From the NCBI RefSeq assembly GCF_009763805.1, contig NZ_CP046804.1:1178001-1242000 (forward strand): DNA of 64,000 nt. Reading direction: 5' to 3'. Positions 9,166-17,492 of this stretch are shown piece after piece. Origin of the DNA: Vibrio cidicii. Its GTDB lineage: Bacteria; Pseudomonadota; Gammaproteobacteria; Enterobacterales; Vibrionaceae. A model generated the notes under the pieces. That model did not search any database, was not told where the DNA came from, and was given only the letters and a program-made list of their open reading frames with translations. The first letter of the stretch is position 1. Each line of letters starts with the position of its first letter. Made by a program: the position numbers and the translations under genes.

Positions 9166-10488
9166 TAGGGAAAAATCATGAACATTCCCGTAAATAAAGG
9201 CTTCCCAATACCTTCAAAAGGTACTCTGGATCCATCGCGCACATCGCTCTTTTGTGTTTAATGCTCGCTTTTAGTGTCGTTTCACTTTTTAGCATGTTTA
9301 AGCACATTTGTCTGATCCTAGCGAAATTCTCTGCTCGTTCTTCCGCTCGTTTGCGGCAAGCATCTTCACCAAATTCTGTATCCAACATCCAATGCATCGA
9401 CTCCACTAACCAGTGCGACCGTGAAGCATTTAACAATTCTTTAGCACTGAGCACTTTCGAACTAATATAATATCGAACCGTTACATCTGACTCTTGAGCC
9501 ACGGCTGATTCTTGACGAATAGATACCACAATTCCCATCGTTTTGAGCCCTGGCCAATCAAATTCAAGATCGCCCAAAACACTTAAATCTTCATTCACTA
9601 AGGCCAATCGTGTTTCTTGTCGGCCTCGCGATTTTTCTTGAGTACTGTAAGAATCACCGTCATGTTTTTGCAGCATGCTCATATTAAAATAATTGTTAAA
9701 AGCTTCCTCAAGTCTGCCTTGGTTTCCTTTCACCGCCAACAAGTAATCAGCGTTCTTTTCAAGGATTTTTTGCGCGATTTTCTTTTGGCAACCCATCGCA
9801 TCAATCGTCACTAAACAGCCAGATATATCAAGTAGTTGCAGCAATTCAGGAATAGCGGTTATCTCATTGGATTTCTCGTATACTTTATGTTGTCCGAGGC
9901 ACACGCCATTCTCTGTAGCAAACGCATTAACCATATGAATAGCACCAAGCCCTCGGGAATCATCATAAGAGCCTCGAACGGTTTTACCGTCTATCGCTAT
10001 CACTTCACCGTCAGTGAGTTCACAGCAGGATTTCATCCATTCGATAAAACACTTTTGTAAGCGTGTCGAATTAATCATCCCCATCACTCTAGCTATGGTG
10101 ATGGCAGAGGGAACACCATGACTAAAATCACCAAAGCGTTTGAGAAAATCTAACCACCTTGTGCCGTAAAGATGAATGGCTTTCCAATCATCTTGACCGG
10201 CAAGTACCGCGCAAATTGTTAACAAAATGATATCAGTTAACTTGTGCTCGACTTTACCTTTTTGGCGGTAATCTGGGATGGCATCGAAATGCATAAATGG
10301 GTGCTGGTTACTCATCGTTTGACCTCCAATCTGCCTATGGAGGTATTAGAAAACACTGAAAATTATCGTCAAACTGATCATCGGTTAATTGTTTGTTGTG
10401 TGACGTTGTTATCCATTAGAACAAGAAAATGATCGACTTACTATGCCACAAACCCTTTAAACACGGGCATGTTCATGATTTTTCCCTG
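9166..10488 (-). mobile_element. ISAs1-family insertion sequence 2
   Basis: 1323 bp. Terminal inverted repeats (TAGGGAAAAATCATGAACAT / CAGGGAAAAATCATGAACAT) and an exact 10-bp target duplication GTTGGTTGCC at 9156-9165 and 10489-10498. It sits 5' of the RRM gene in the same cassette. Confidence 0.94.
9176..10315 (-). CDS. ISAs1-family transposase
   Basis: 379-residue DDE transposase, intact. Catalytic stretches: VIAIDGKTVRGS (~residue 106), CLVTIDAMGCQ (~residue 169) and DTEFGEDACRKRAEERAENFA (~residue 313). Same family as the transposase at 2162-3289 but clearly diverged along its whole length. The IS ends and target duplication are perfect, so this is probably a functional element. Confidence 0.96.
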   Translation of the reverse strand: MSNQHPFMHFDAIPDYRQKGKVEHKLTDIILLTICAVLAGQDDWKAIHLYGTRWLDFLKRFGDFSHGVPSAITIARVMGMINSTRLQKCFIEWMKSCCELTDGEVIAIDGKTVRGSYDDSRGLGAIHMVNAFATENGVCLGQHKVYEKSNEITAIPELLQLLDISGCLVTIDAMGCQKKIAQKILEKNADYLLAVKGNQGRLEEAFNNYFNMSMLQKHDGDSYSTQEKSRGRQETRLALVNEDLSVLGDLEFDWPGLKTMGIVVSIRQESAVAQESDVTVRYYISSKVLSAKELLNASRSHWLVESMHWMLDTEFGEDACRKRAEERAENFARIRQMCLNMLKSETTLKASIKHKRAMCAMDPEYLLKVLGSLYLRECS

Positions 10489-10597
10489 GTTGGTTGCCCT
10501 AAATGCCGCTATTTTACGGTAAAACCAAACTATCACTTGGTGGCAACTGTCTTTGTTGAGACAATCCTCACCGTTATTTCTACATCAACGGACAACT

Positions 10598-10834
10598 ATG
10601 AAACTCTTAGTTCGCAACCTTGCTCGTACCACAACTGAGCACGACATTCGTAAACTGTTTTCTGAACACGGCTCTGTTACCGAATGCACTCTCGTTTTAG
10701 ATCAAGAAACCGGTCTATCGAAAGGCTTTGCTTTCGTCGAAATGCCAGAGGCTTCAGAAGCAAAAACGGCAATTGCAGCACTGAATATGACAAGCGTTGC
10801 CAAAAGCAAGATCCGAGTCAAAGCTGCTCAATAA
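10598..10834 (+). CDS. RRM-domain RNA-binding protein
   Basis: 78 residues forming one RNA recognition motif: RNP2 KLLVRNL at residues 2-8 and RNP1 KGFAFVEM at about residues 43-50, like the small single-RRM proteins (Rbp type) of bacteria. These bind single-stranded RNA and often respond to cold, but the role here is unknown. It is read on the plus strand, opposite to the array, and has its own terminator at 10846-10871, so it must use its own promoter. ISAs1 copy 2 now lies about 110 bp upstream of its start. Confidence 0.92.
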   Translation: MKLLVRNLARTTTEHDIRKLFSEHGSVTECTLVLDQETGLSKGFAFVEMPEASEAKTAIAALNMTSVAKSKIRVKAAQ

Positions 10835-10845
10835 AGCAAATTCTA

Positions 10846-10871
10846 AAGCCAGCTGAAAATGCTGGTTTTTT
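10846..10871 (+). terminator. Rho-independent terminator of RRM gene
   Basis: CCAGC (10849-10853) pairs with GCTGG (10861-10865), stem extendable with AAAG/TTTT, followed by six T. It lies 12 bases after the RRM stop. Confidence 0.85.
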
Positions 10872-10888
10872 ATTGCCCAAAAACTGCA

Positions 10889-11011
10889 TAACGCCCGCCT
10901 AAGGGGCTGGCAACGCATGACCACCAAACTCAAACACAACAACTGCAACTACCGCGGCTCAATAGGACTGGAAACGCCACGCGTTGACAGTCCCTCTTGA
11001 GGCGTTTGTTA
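10889..11011 (-). repeat. attC, VCR type
   Basis: Own attC of the chimeric APH cassette. Confidence 0.95.
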
Positions 11012-11683
11012 GTTGCACAATGCACACTGAATTTTTTGTTTATTTTCAGTGATATATTCTATGTCATTCAGATAAGCTTGAAGATGACCTTGCTCTATGT
11101 TTTCAGCAAAGGATTCATTGCCATTTTCGGCTTCACTACGCATGAAAGATACTAAAGCCTGTAATCGCTGAACCATAGCATCGGCTAATTGCTCTCTTTC
11201 TGATTCAGTTGTGCCGTAACTGTCACAGAACAACTTAGCTCTAACCACCTGCTCTGAGATTGTCCCTAGCTTATCATTGCTATCAGTTTTGAAAGGAGAC
11301 CAACAATAAACTGAATATGCAAGATCCCATATTCTAGGTGCTGGGTGCGCTGTATCGAAGTCAAACACACCAACAACTGTATTTTCTAATAGGGCAACAT
11401 TGTATGGGGTAAAGTCACCATGACAGATAACCTCAAATGGTTCTCTCGGGTCTAACATCCATCGGTGTGCATTGACATCGAGTTGCTCCAAGAGTGAAGC
11501 TGTTGAGTCATGTATTTTTCGTAGTAATTTACCCGCTGACATGAGTGCATCATTTGTTGCGATTGCGCCAACTAGCGGATAATTGTAGGTATTACCTGCG
11601 ACAAAACTTAAGATTTCTTGGTTTTGATTAACCACTAGAAACCTGGGGATTTCGTCTACCTTTGCTCGCTCAAGATGCTTCAA
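11009..11683 (-). CDS. Aminoglycoside phosphotransferase-family protein, N-terminally truncated
   Basis: 224 residues of the APH/choline-kinase-like fold. The catalytic loop VICHGDFTPYNV (HGDxxxxN, ~residue 87) and metal-binding GVFDFDTAHPAPRIWDLAY (DFD, ~residue 106) are intact. The N-terminal ATP-binding lobe (about 50-60 residues) is missing: the frame closes at a TAA 12 bases upstream of the TTG used as start. The start overlaps the end of the 111-aa gene upstream. The cassette's two ends also do not match each other, so the gene looks like the 3' part of an APH cassette fused to another cassette. Probably not functional. Confidence 0.8.
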   Translation of the reverse strand: MKHLERAKVDEIPRFLVVNQNQEILSFVAGNTYNYPLVGAIATNDALMSAGKLLRKIHDSTASLLEQLDVNAHRWMLDPREPFEVICHGDFTPYNVALLENTVVGVFDFDTAHPAPRIWDLAYSVYCWSPFKTDSNDKLGTISEQVVRAKLFCDSYGTTESEREQLADAMVQRLQALVSFMRSEAENGNESFAENIEQGHLQAYLNDIEYITENKQKIQCALCN

Positions 11684-12005
11684 AATAAGATGAATTTATC
11701 AGTTTTCTTTGTTCTGGAGTAACAACTTTCTCAGTGCTCGCCAACTCTATGACCAGTGCATCAATCAATGATAGATCTAAAAAAGGCAAGCCAGAATACT
11801 GCTCTTTTAATGGTTCTTGGTATTCTATTATTAATGTATTAAACCAATTTTCGAGCGAATCTGATATATACTCAAATTCATTATAGAAAGCTGCTTCTAC
11901 TCTATTTGCTCTCTGCTTATTGTTTCTGTCGGTAAAAAGATAACTAAAAAGTGCACCAACTACAGCTCCAACCAGCGCGCTAACAATTGCAATAAACCAT
12001 TCCAT
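11670..12005 (-). CDS. Membrane-anchored protein, probably 3'-truncated by cassette fusion
   Basis: 111 residues. One N-terminal membrane helix (WFIAIVSALVGAVVGALFSYLF, residues 3-24 in two glycine-rich halves) followed by charged DRNNKQR and a soluble helical part. It has the same design as the protein at 24307-24732 (N-terminal TM helix, then helical domain). The frame ends within the APH gene, and the true C-terminus is probably lost. Function unknown. Confidence 0.6.
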   Translation of the reverse strand: MEWFIAIVSALVGAVVGALFSYLFTDRNNKQRANRVEAAFYNEFEYISDSLENWFNTLIIEYQEPLKEQYSGLPFLDLSLIDALVIELASTEKVVTPEQRKLINSSYFEAS

Positions 12006-12037
12006 TCACCAATTACTCCATAAGTTAATAAGCAGCA

Positions 12038-12155
12038 TAACGCCCTGTTAAGTAGTGAGGCATGCACTACGAAAGCTTCCGCAACACTACGTCATCACTA
12101 AAACTTACGCAAACCAAAATGCCACGCATGCCGAATCTGCTTGAACAGTTTGTTA
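12038..12155 (-). repeat. attC, ctgttaagtagtgaggcatgca type
   Basis: Own attC of the family A cassette 12156-12503. Confidence 0.93.
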
Positions 12156-12503
12156 GCTTAAATTTCAGCATCTTAGATTAACCAAATCCGAGATTAACCT
12201 GATTTGGGAAGCCGGCAAACTGCCTAAGTTTTAAAACCCGAATTGACTCAAACTTTGTGGCCGTTCATTTGCTTTGAAAACCAATAAATTTTGACAACAC
12301 ATGTTCGCCAAACTCAAAGCGAAAGCAACACTTCCAAAGCGACTTTGCGCCAAACTGACTGACCTCGTGCAATCTCAAAGCTCAATTGAGGCAACAGCTC
12401 GAAACTCACGTTGACAAACAATGCTGATTTGCCGAAAAACCTGAACAAATTGCCAAAGGAAGAAAGAAAAGACCACAAACAACTGATTTTTATTGTTTTA
12501 AGC
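12156..12503. other. Non-coding cassette, family A
   Basis: Family A copy with the atcttagattaaccaaatcc opening shared with 16266 and 23840. No gene. Confidence 0.85.
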
Positions 12504-12623
12504 TAACGCCGCGTTAAGGGGTGAGTGCCGCACAAACCAACTTTCCGTAGACCACTTTCACCACAAAAATCACTGCATACCAAAAATGCCACGCGGCACG
12601 AATCCCTCTTTAACGCTTTGTTA
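12504..12623 (-). repeat. attC, gcgttaaggggtgagtgccgc type
   Basis: Own attC of the pseudogene cassette 12636-12941. Confidence 0.93.
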
Positions 12624-12635
12624 TGTTTATTTAGC

Positions 12636-12941
12636 CTAAGATTTCAAACAGTTAAATGCTTCAGCGACTGTTTCAAACTCAAACAAACTTCCGCTAAACA
12701 GAACTCATGACGTTGAATCAATCTAGACACTTCCTCTGCTGAAATCTGGATTGAGTTTCCAATCAAGTTAACTACTGAGCCATCTGAAACAATTGAATAG
12801 ACAAAACCTTCAGAATCAATGACTCGATCGCTTGGACTAACGATCAAATCCACACACTCGCAATTCAAATCAGCTTCAGAAACCCAAATAAACAAGCTCA
12901 TCATCACCATCTAATTTCAGAATACAAGGCCAATTGACCAT
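12636..12941 (-). pseudogene. DUF4144-like protein, frameshifted copy
   Basis: Paralogue of the intact 104-aa gene at 59511-59825. Start MVNWPCILKLDGDDELVYLG at 12941, then an extra A (tcagaaaccc against tcagaaccc) shifts the frame near residue 21. A second lesion, a short deletion near 12687, shifts it again before the C-terminal ETVAEAFNCLKS. The central SEADLNCECVDLIVSPSDRVIDSEGF part is well preserved. Family assignment (DUF4144) is tentative. Confidence 0.75.
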
Positions 12942-12959
12942 GAACTTCTCCGATAAACA

Positions 12960-13050
12960 TAACGCCGCATTAAGGTGTGAGCAACGTTTGGCTATACTTG
13001 AGCAAAGCGAAAGCGCCAAGCGTTGCGAATCACTCTTAAATGCTTTGTTA
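12960..13050 (-). repeat. attC, short divergent type
   Basis: 91 bp, the shortest attC here (taacgccgcattaaggtgtg ... cttaaatgctttgtta). Own attC of the 290-aa membrane protein cassette. Confidence 0.85.
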
Positions 13051-13061
13051 AATGGCTTGAA

Positions 13062-13934
13062 CTACTTATCATTCGCTGATTGCTTCAATGATTGAAGCTC
13101 AATTACAACAAATAGACACATCCCTCCAAAAATCAATATAAAGAACAAAAAACCCAACTTAATATATATAGACTTCTTAAGTTCTATGTTTTTAGGAGAA
13201 AGTATCGTTAGTTTCTTTCCTTTTAACTTGGGGTATTTCTCATAAATCGAACTAATGTAATTATCTCTATAATCAGAGTCGGGGATCAATTTAAAGTACT
13301 TAACATCAGAAAAGTCATAACTATTCACATGTTGCCTTGACATATGCCTTAGGGCGTGAATGGAAGAATTCAGCATTGTCTCGCTTGAATTTGCTTTAAT
13401 ATCCTGACTAAAAGGAAATACAGCCCAGACTGTCATACTTATATTTAAAGGAACTGAGACGTGATTTGAAATTGAAATTATAGAACCACCCCTAGCAGAT
13501 CTACTGTTAAGGCTAATTTTATCAATAATCTTGCTCCTCATGACATTGTAGTTCTTTAAAGTTATGTTTCCTTGGTGTGAACTTGAATTCAGACTATAGG
13601 GATCATTGTATGATTTAACTTCATTTGAACAACAACGAGGTAGGTCTTGTACCATTGTGATTAACATAGAAAGATAAAAAACCATGATGATAAGAACTAA
13701 TGAACGACTAAAATTACCTTTATATGTAAGTATCCCTAACGGTTTTACCATCACGATACAAAGAGCTGCTGACAATAAAAACGGAAAACTGGATAAGTAA
13801 AAGTAGCGATTAGCCAAAGTGCTAAGCTGCTCACCAAACAACCAATTCATTAGTATTAAACTACTAAGGGTAAAAAAAACCAGTTTTACAAATGGTATAT
13901 AGATAGCTTTAGTTTTCTCCGAAAAATTATCCAC
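13062..13934 (-). CDS. Membrane protein of unknown function
   Basis: 290 residues. Four hydrophobic segments: about 13-33, 46-65 and 78-97 at the N-terminus and 259-279 at the C-terminus. Between them is a ~155-residue polar, serine- and asparagine-rich domain, predicted extracytoplasmic if the N-terminus is in the cytoplasm. Strongly AT-rich compared with its attC. No family recognised. Confidence 0.75.
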   Translation of the reverse strand: MDNFSEKTKAIYIPFVKLVFFTLSSLILMNWLFGEQLSTLANRYFYLSSFPFLLSAALCIVMVKPLGILTYKGNFSRSLVLIIMVFYLSMLITMVQDLPRCCSNEVKSYNDPYSLNSSSHQGNITLKNYNVMRSKIIDKISLNSRSARGGSIISISNHVSVPLNISMTVWAVFPFSQDIKANSSETMLNSSIHALRHMSRQHVNSYDFSDVKYFKLIPDSDYRDNYISSIYEKYPKLKGKKLTILSPKNIELKKSIYIKLGFLFFILIFGGMCLFVVIELQSLKQSANDK

Positions 13935-13979
13935 TTGTACTCCTTTACTATTCTTGTGATACCAAAGCTAAATGCCATT

Positions 13980-14099
13980 TAACGCCCGCTTAAGGGGCAG
14001 CCAACGCCACTACTAACTTACCGTATAACACCGTAATCACAAAAACCAACGCATAGTAAAAATGCCGCGCGTTGGCTGTCCCTCTTGAAGCGTTTGTTA
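13980..14099 (-). repeat. attC, cgcttaaggggcagccaacgc type
   Basis: Own attC of the tacAT-type toxin-antitoxin cassette. Confidence 0.94.
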
Positions 14100-14109
14100 T
14101 ATTCGTAGC

Positions 14110-14643
14110 CTATTGATTAAAAAGTTGTTCTACCGTTTTCATCGGTAAGAACATACGAATACGCTCATTATGTTCGCACAATACTTCAAAGCCGAACTTC
14201 GTATAGAACGCTTGAGCGGAATCTGTCAGACAATCCACAACTATTGCGTATACTCTCATGTGATGATTCACTTCCCACAAGTACTTCAGCGCACGGATTA
14301 GACTGACCTTTCCAAGTCCAGAACCGTGAAATTCTTTGTGCACAGCTAACTGAGCCAACAGAAAAACAGGGATTGGATACCTCGGTAGTTTCTTTGCTAA
14401 TTGTGCCGGTAATGTTTCTCGGCTGATTGAGCTCGGTGCAACACTATAAAAGGCACAAATAGCGAATTTTTGATTTAACAGTGGGTGAGCACTAGGTAAA
14501 ACCATTGTTCGGCTAATACCTGCTTGCATGTGCTTTGCAGCTTGAGTTTTGATAAATGTGTTTAGCTCTTGCTCACCACAGTCAAATGAGTCGCGGTCAT
14601 GCTTTGATTTACTAAGTTCTACAAACTCTTTGCCCCAACTCAC
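14110..14643 (-). CDS. GNAT toxin of a TacA/TacT-type toxin-antitoxin pair
   Basis: 177 residues of the TacT/AtaT-like GNAT toxins, which acetylate the amino group of charged tRNAs and stop translation. Typical features: an early HDRDSFDCGEQELNTFI stretch (~residues 15-31), AAKHMQAGISRTMVL, the acetyl-CoA loop LAVHKEFHGSGLGKVSL (~residues 97-113) and the conserved TDSAQAFYTKFGFE near the C-terminus with the catalytic-type Tyr. Its start overlaps the antitoxin stop by 4 bases. Full length, no lesions. Confidence 0.92.
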   Translation of the reverse strand: MSWGKEFVELSKSKHDRDSFDCGEQELNTFIKTQAAKHMQAGISRTMVLPSAHPLLNQKFAICAFYSVAPSSISRETLPAQLAKKLPRYPIPVFLLAQLAVHKEFHGSGLGKVSLIRALKYLWEVNHHMRVYAIVVDCLTDSAQAFYTKFGFEVLCEHNERIRMFLPMKTVEQLFNQ

Positions 14644-14909
14644 TTGATACCGCTCTTCTCTGTAAATTTAACAGCTTCAAGCAAAGCTTGATTCGGTGCT
14701 TTTACTTTATTACACGCAGCCATAAACTCGTCAAAAACACTGTCTTTAACCATAATACTTTCATGCTCCTCAATAACATGAGTCGCATCTTCGTCCATAA
14801 GTCTCACCACATATTCAGTGAGACTTTTTAAACCAAGTAAAGCCGATGCCTTTTCGGCTTTTGCCTTGATCTCTTCATCAAGGCGGATATCTAAACGTGC
14901 CGTTGCCAT
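14640..14909 (-). CDS. DUF1778 (TacA-type) antitoxin
   Basis: 89 residues. N-terminal ribbon-helix-helix DNA-binding domain (ATARLDIRLDEEIKAKAEKASALLG) and C-terminal toxin-neutralising region (SIMVKDSVFDEFMAAC). Start chosen at 14909 because AGGAGGGG lies just before the ATG; longer readings cross the promoter. A strong promoter with two copies of CGTACGGA around it (see 14921-14990) fits autoregulation by the RHH domain. Confidence 0.92.
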   Translation of the reverse strand: MATARLDIRLDEEIKAKAEKASALLGLKSLTEYVVRLMDEDATHVIEEHESIMVKDSVFDEFMAACNKVKAPNQALLEAVKFTEKSGIK

Positions 14910-14920
14910 AACCCCTCCTG

Positions 14921-14990
14921 CGTACGGATACATTCCGTCAGTTGAGCGATTATAGGCCAAACTTAAAGCACATTCAATTCGTACGGAAAG
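14921..14990 (-). promoter_or_regulatory. Promoter and likely operators of the tacAT-type operon
   Basis: On the minus strand: -35 TTGAAT (14972-14977), 17-bp spacer, -10 TATAAT (14949-14954). The octamer TCCGTACG occurs on both sides of it (14980-14987 and 14921-14928), a plausible binding site for the RHH antitoxin. Confidence 0.78.
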
Positions 14991-15011
14991 TTTACGGGGC
15001 GAGGGAGAATA

Positions 15012-15130
15012 TAACGCCCTGTTAAGTAGTGAGGCAGGCACTACAAAGGCTTCCGTAACACTACGTAATCACTAAAACCAACGCAAACCAAAAATGCCAC
15101 GCATGCCGAATCTACTTGAACAGTTTGTTA
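15012..15130 (-). repeat. attC, ctgttaagtagtgaggcatgca type
   Basis: Own attC of the isochorismatase-like cassette. Confidence 0.93.
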
Positions 15131-15133
15131 GCC

Positions 15134-15667
15134 TTATGAGGTCGAGTTTTCTGTCGATACCACAGCAATCTTTACACCAAAGCTAGATATACTCGGTAAG
15201 GTCGCATTGTGATGCGCTCGAATTTGTTCACCTGACAAATGCGATTTGTTTTGAGTTGTATGAGCATCTGATATTAGCTCCACTGAATAGCCCAATCCAG
15301 CCGCTCGACGCACGGTTGTATCAACGCAGAACTCTGTTGCGTAACCGCAAACGTAAAGATGCTCAATGCTGAGCTCTTGCAGTAGAGACTCCAAGTTGGT
15401 GCGTAAAAATGAATCTGGTGTTGTTTTACGAACAAAATAGTCATCACTTTCAACGTGTAATGATGACTGCAGTTTCCAACCTTCACTACCATGTTCGATT
15501 GGTGTACCCGCTTGTTCATGCTGAATAAAGATGATAGGGATATCTTTTTGGCGTGCCCAATCTGTGATTGTATTGATACGAGTTAATACCTCATTTCTTT
15601 CAAACGGTTGAGGTGTTGGGTCGAACAAAATGCTTTGCACATCAATAACAAGAACTGCTGATTTCAT
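15134..15667 (-). CDS. Isochorismatase-like cysteine hydrolase
   Basis: 177 residues of the isochorismatase/nicotinamidase superfamily. Catalytic triad candidates: Asp in AVLVIDVQ (~residue 9), Lys in VRKTTPDSFL (~residue 82) and Cys in GYATEFCVDTTVRRAAGLGY (~residue 117). The downstream ELISDAHTT is also typical. Start at 15667 (ATGAAATC, preceded by AAAGGAAAC) because longer frames extend into attC. Substrate unknown; family members hydrolyse amides or vinyl ethers. Confidence 0.92.
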   Translation of the reverse strand: MKSAVLVIDVQSILFDPTPQPFERNEVLTRINTITDWARQKDIPIIFIQHEQAGTPIEHGSEGWKLQSSLHVESDDYFVRKTTPDSFLRTNLESLLQELSIEHLYVCGYATEFCVDTTVRRAAGLGYSVELISDAHTTQNKSHLSGEQIRAHHNATLPSISSFGVKIAVVSTENSTS

Positions 15668-15688
15668 AAAGTTTCCTTTTAATAAGGC

Positions 15689-15808
15689 TAACGCCCTGCT
15701 AAGGGGTGAGCAATGCACTGCAAAAGCTACCGCACACCGCCTGAATCACAAAACTCACCGCATGCTGAAAATGCCACGCATTGCGAATCCCGCTTAAGCA
15801 GTTTGTTA
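15689..15808 (-). repeat. attC, ctgctaaggggtgagcaatgca type
   Basis: Own attC of the family A cassette 15809-16146. Confidence 0.94.
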
Positions 15809-16146
15809 GCTTAAATTTCAGCACCTTAGATTTGCTAAGCCCGAGATTAACCTGATTTGGAAAACCGACAAACTACCTGAGCTTTAAAACCCGCATTGAC
15901 TCAAACTTTGTGACTGTCCATTGACTTTGAAACCTGTAAATTTTGAGAATTCATTTTCTGAGAACTCAAAGCGAAAGCAAAATTTCCAAAGCGACCTTGC
16001 ACCAACCTCGCGCAGCCCCAAAACTCAATTGAGGCAACAGCTCAAAACTCGCGTTGGCAAACAATGCCGATTTGCCGAGAAACCTGAACGAACTGCCGAG
16101 GGAAGAAAAAACAGGCTGCAACCAATTGATTTTTATTGTTTTAAGC
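15809..16146. other. Non-coding cassette, family A
   Basis: Variant with tgactgtccattgactttg, also seen at 51527 and 58494. About 10 bases are deleted before the conserved core. No gene. Confidence 0.85.
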
Positions 16147-16265
16147 TAACGCCCTGTTAAGTAGTGAGGCATGCACTACGAAAGCTTCCGCAACACTACG
16201 TAATCACTAAAACCAACGCAAACCAAAAATGCCACGCATGCCGAATCTGCTTGAACAGTTTGTTA
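16147..16265 (-). repeat. attC, ctgttaagtagtgaggcatgca type
   Basis: Own attC of the family A cassette 16266-16613. Confidence 0.93.
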
Positions 16266-16613
16266 GCTTAAATTTCAGCATCTTAGATTAACCAAATCCG
16301 AGATTAACCTGATTTGGGAAGCCGGCAAACTGCCTAAGTTTTAAAACCCGAATTTACTCAAACTTTGTGGCCGTTCATTTGCTTTGAAAACCAATAAATT
16401 TTGACAACACATGTTCGCCAAACTCAAAGTGAAAGCAACACTTCCAAAGCGACTTTGCGCCAAACTGACTGACCTCGTGCAATCTCAAAGCTCAATTGAG
16501 GCAACAGCTCGAAACTCACGTTGACAAACAATGCTGATTTGCCGAAAAACCTGAACGAAAGGCCAAAGGAAGAAAGAAAAGACCACAACCAATTGATTTT
16601 CATTGTTTTAAGC
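16266..16613. other. Non-coding cassette, family A
   Basis: Nearly identical to 12156-12503. No gene. Confidence 0.85.
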
Positions 16614-16736
16614 TAACGCCCGCCTAAGGGGCTGGCAACGCATTACCACTAAACTCAAGCACAACAACCGTAACCACTGCGGCTCATTGGGACTGGAAAC
16701 GCCACGCGTTGACAGTCCCTCTTGAGGCGTTTGTTA
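16614..16736 (-). repeat. attC, VCR type
   Basis: Own attC of the plus-strand toxin-antitoxin cassette. Confidence 0.95.
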
Positions 16737-16792
16737 GTTGCCCTACCCCAACACCAGTGCTAACATTCGTACACACAACCAAGGAGCTCACC

Positions 16793-17077
16793 ATGGATAC
16801 TAGAATTCAATTTCGTGTAGACGAAGAAACAAAACGTTTAGCTCAACAAATGGCTGAAAGCCAAGGTCGAACTCTTAGCGATGCTTGCCGTGAACTCACT
16901 GAACAATTAGCTGAGCAGCAACGCAAGGCATTATCTCACGATGCATGGCTAACTGAACAAGTGAATCAAGCATTTGAGAAGTTCGACTCAGGAAAAGCGG
17001 TATTCGTTGAACATGACATCGCCAAAGCACGAATGGCTGAACGTAAAGCTAAAATCCGAAATCGAGGCCACGCATGA
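16793..17077 (+). CDS. RelB/DinJ-family antitoxin
   Basis: 94 residues. N-terminal ribbon-helix-helix MDTRIQFRVDEETKRLAQQM.. followed by a charged helical region that should bind the toxin. Start at 16793 because AAGGAG lies 7 bases before the ATG; longer readings begin in attC. The gene overlaps the toxin by 4 bases. The pair is read opposite to the array, so it must carry its own promoter in the ~55 bp after the attC; no clear -35/-10 was found. Confidence 0.88.
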   Translation: MDTRIQFRVDEETKRLAQQMAESQGRTLSDACRELTEQLAEQQRKALSHDAWLTEQVNQAFEKFDSGKAVFVEHDIAKARMAERKAKIRNRGHA

Positions 17078-17352
17078 TTTTCTGGGAAGAAGCATCTCTC
17101 AATGATCGTGAGAAAATTTTCGAATTTCTTTACGACTTTAACCCAGCAGCCGCTGAAAAAACGGATGAGCTCATAGAAACCAAAGTTGAAAATTTGCTTG
17201 AGCAACCACTAATGGGCGTTCAGCGTGATGGCATTAGAGGCAGATTGCTTATTATCCCTGAGATATCAATGATTGTTTCGTATTGGGTTGATGGTTCTAA
17301 AATTCGAATAATGCGTGTACTACACCAGAAACAAAGATTTCCAAACGACTGA
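17074..17352 (+). CDS. RelE/ParE-superfamily toxin
   Basis: 92 residues with the RelE/ParE pattern: DREKIFEFLYDFNPAAAEKTDELIE helix pair (~residues 11-35), LLEQPLMGVQRDGIRGRLLIIPEISMIVSYWVDG in two parts, and the C-terminal IRIMRVLHQKQRFP strand with basic residues. It is coupled to the antitoxin by an ATGA overlap. Whether it cleaves mRNA or poisons gyrase cannot be decided from sequence. Confidence 0.88.
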   Translation: MIFWEEASLNDREKIFEFLYDFNPAAAEKTDELIETKVENLLEQPLMGVQRDGIRGRLLIIPEISMIVSYWVDGSKIRIMRVLHQKQRFPND

Positions 17353-17371
17353 TTTGTTGCTGACTGGCAAC

Positions 17372-17492
17372 TAACGCCGCGTTAAGGGGTGAGTGCCGCC
17401 TAAACCTAGCTTCCGCAGACCACTTTCACCACCAAAACTCACTGCAAACCAAAAATGCCACGCGGCATGAATCCCACTTTAACGCTTTGTTA
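17372..17492 (-). repeat. attC, gcgttaaggggtgagtgccgc type
   Basis: Own attC of the VOC-protein cassette. Confidence 0.93.
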
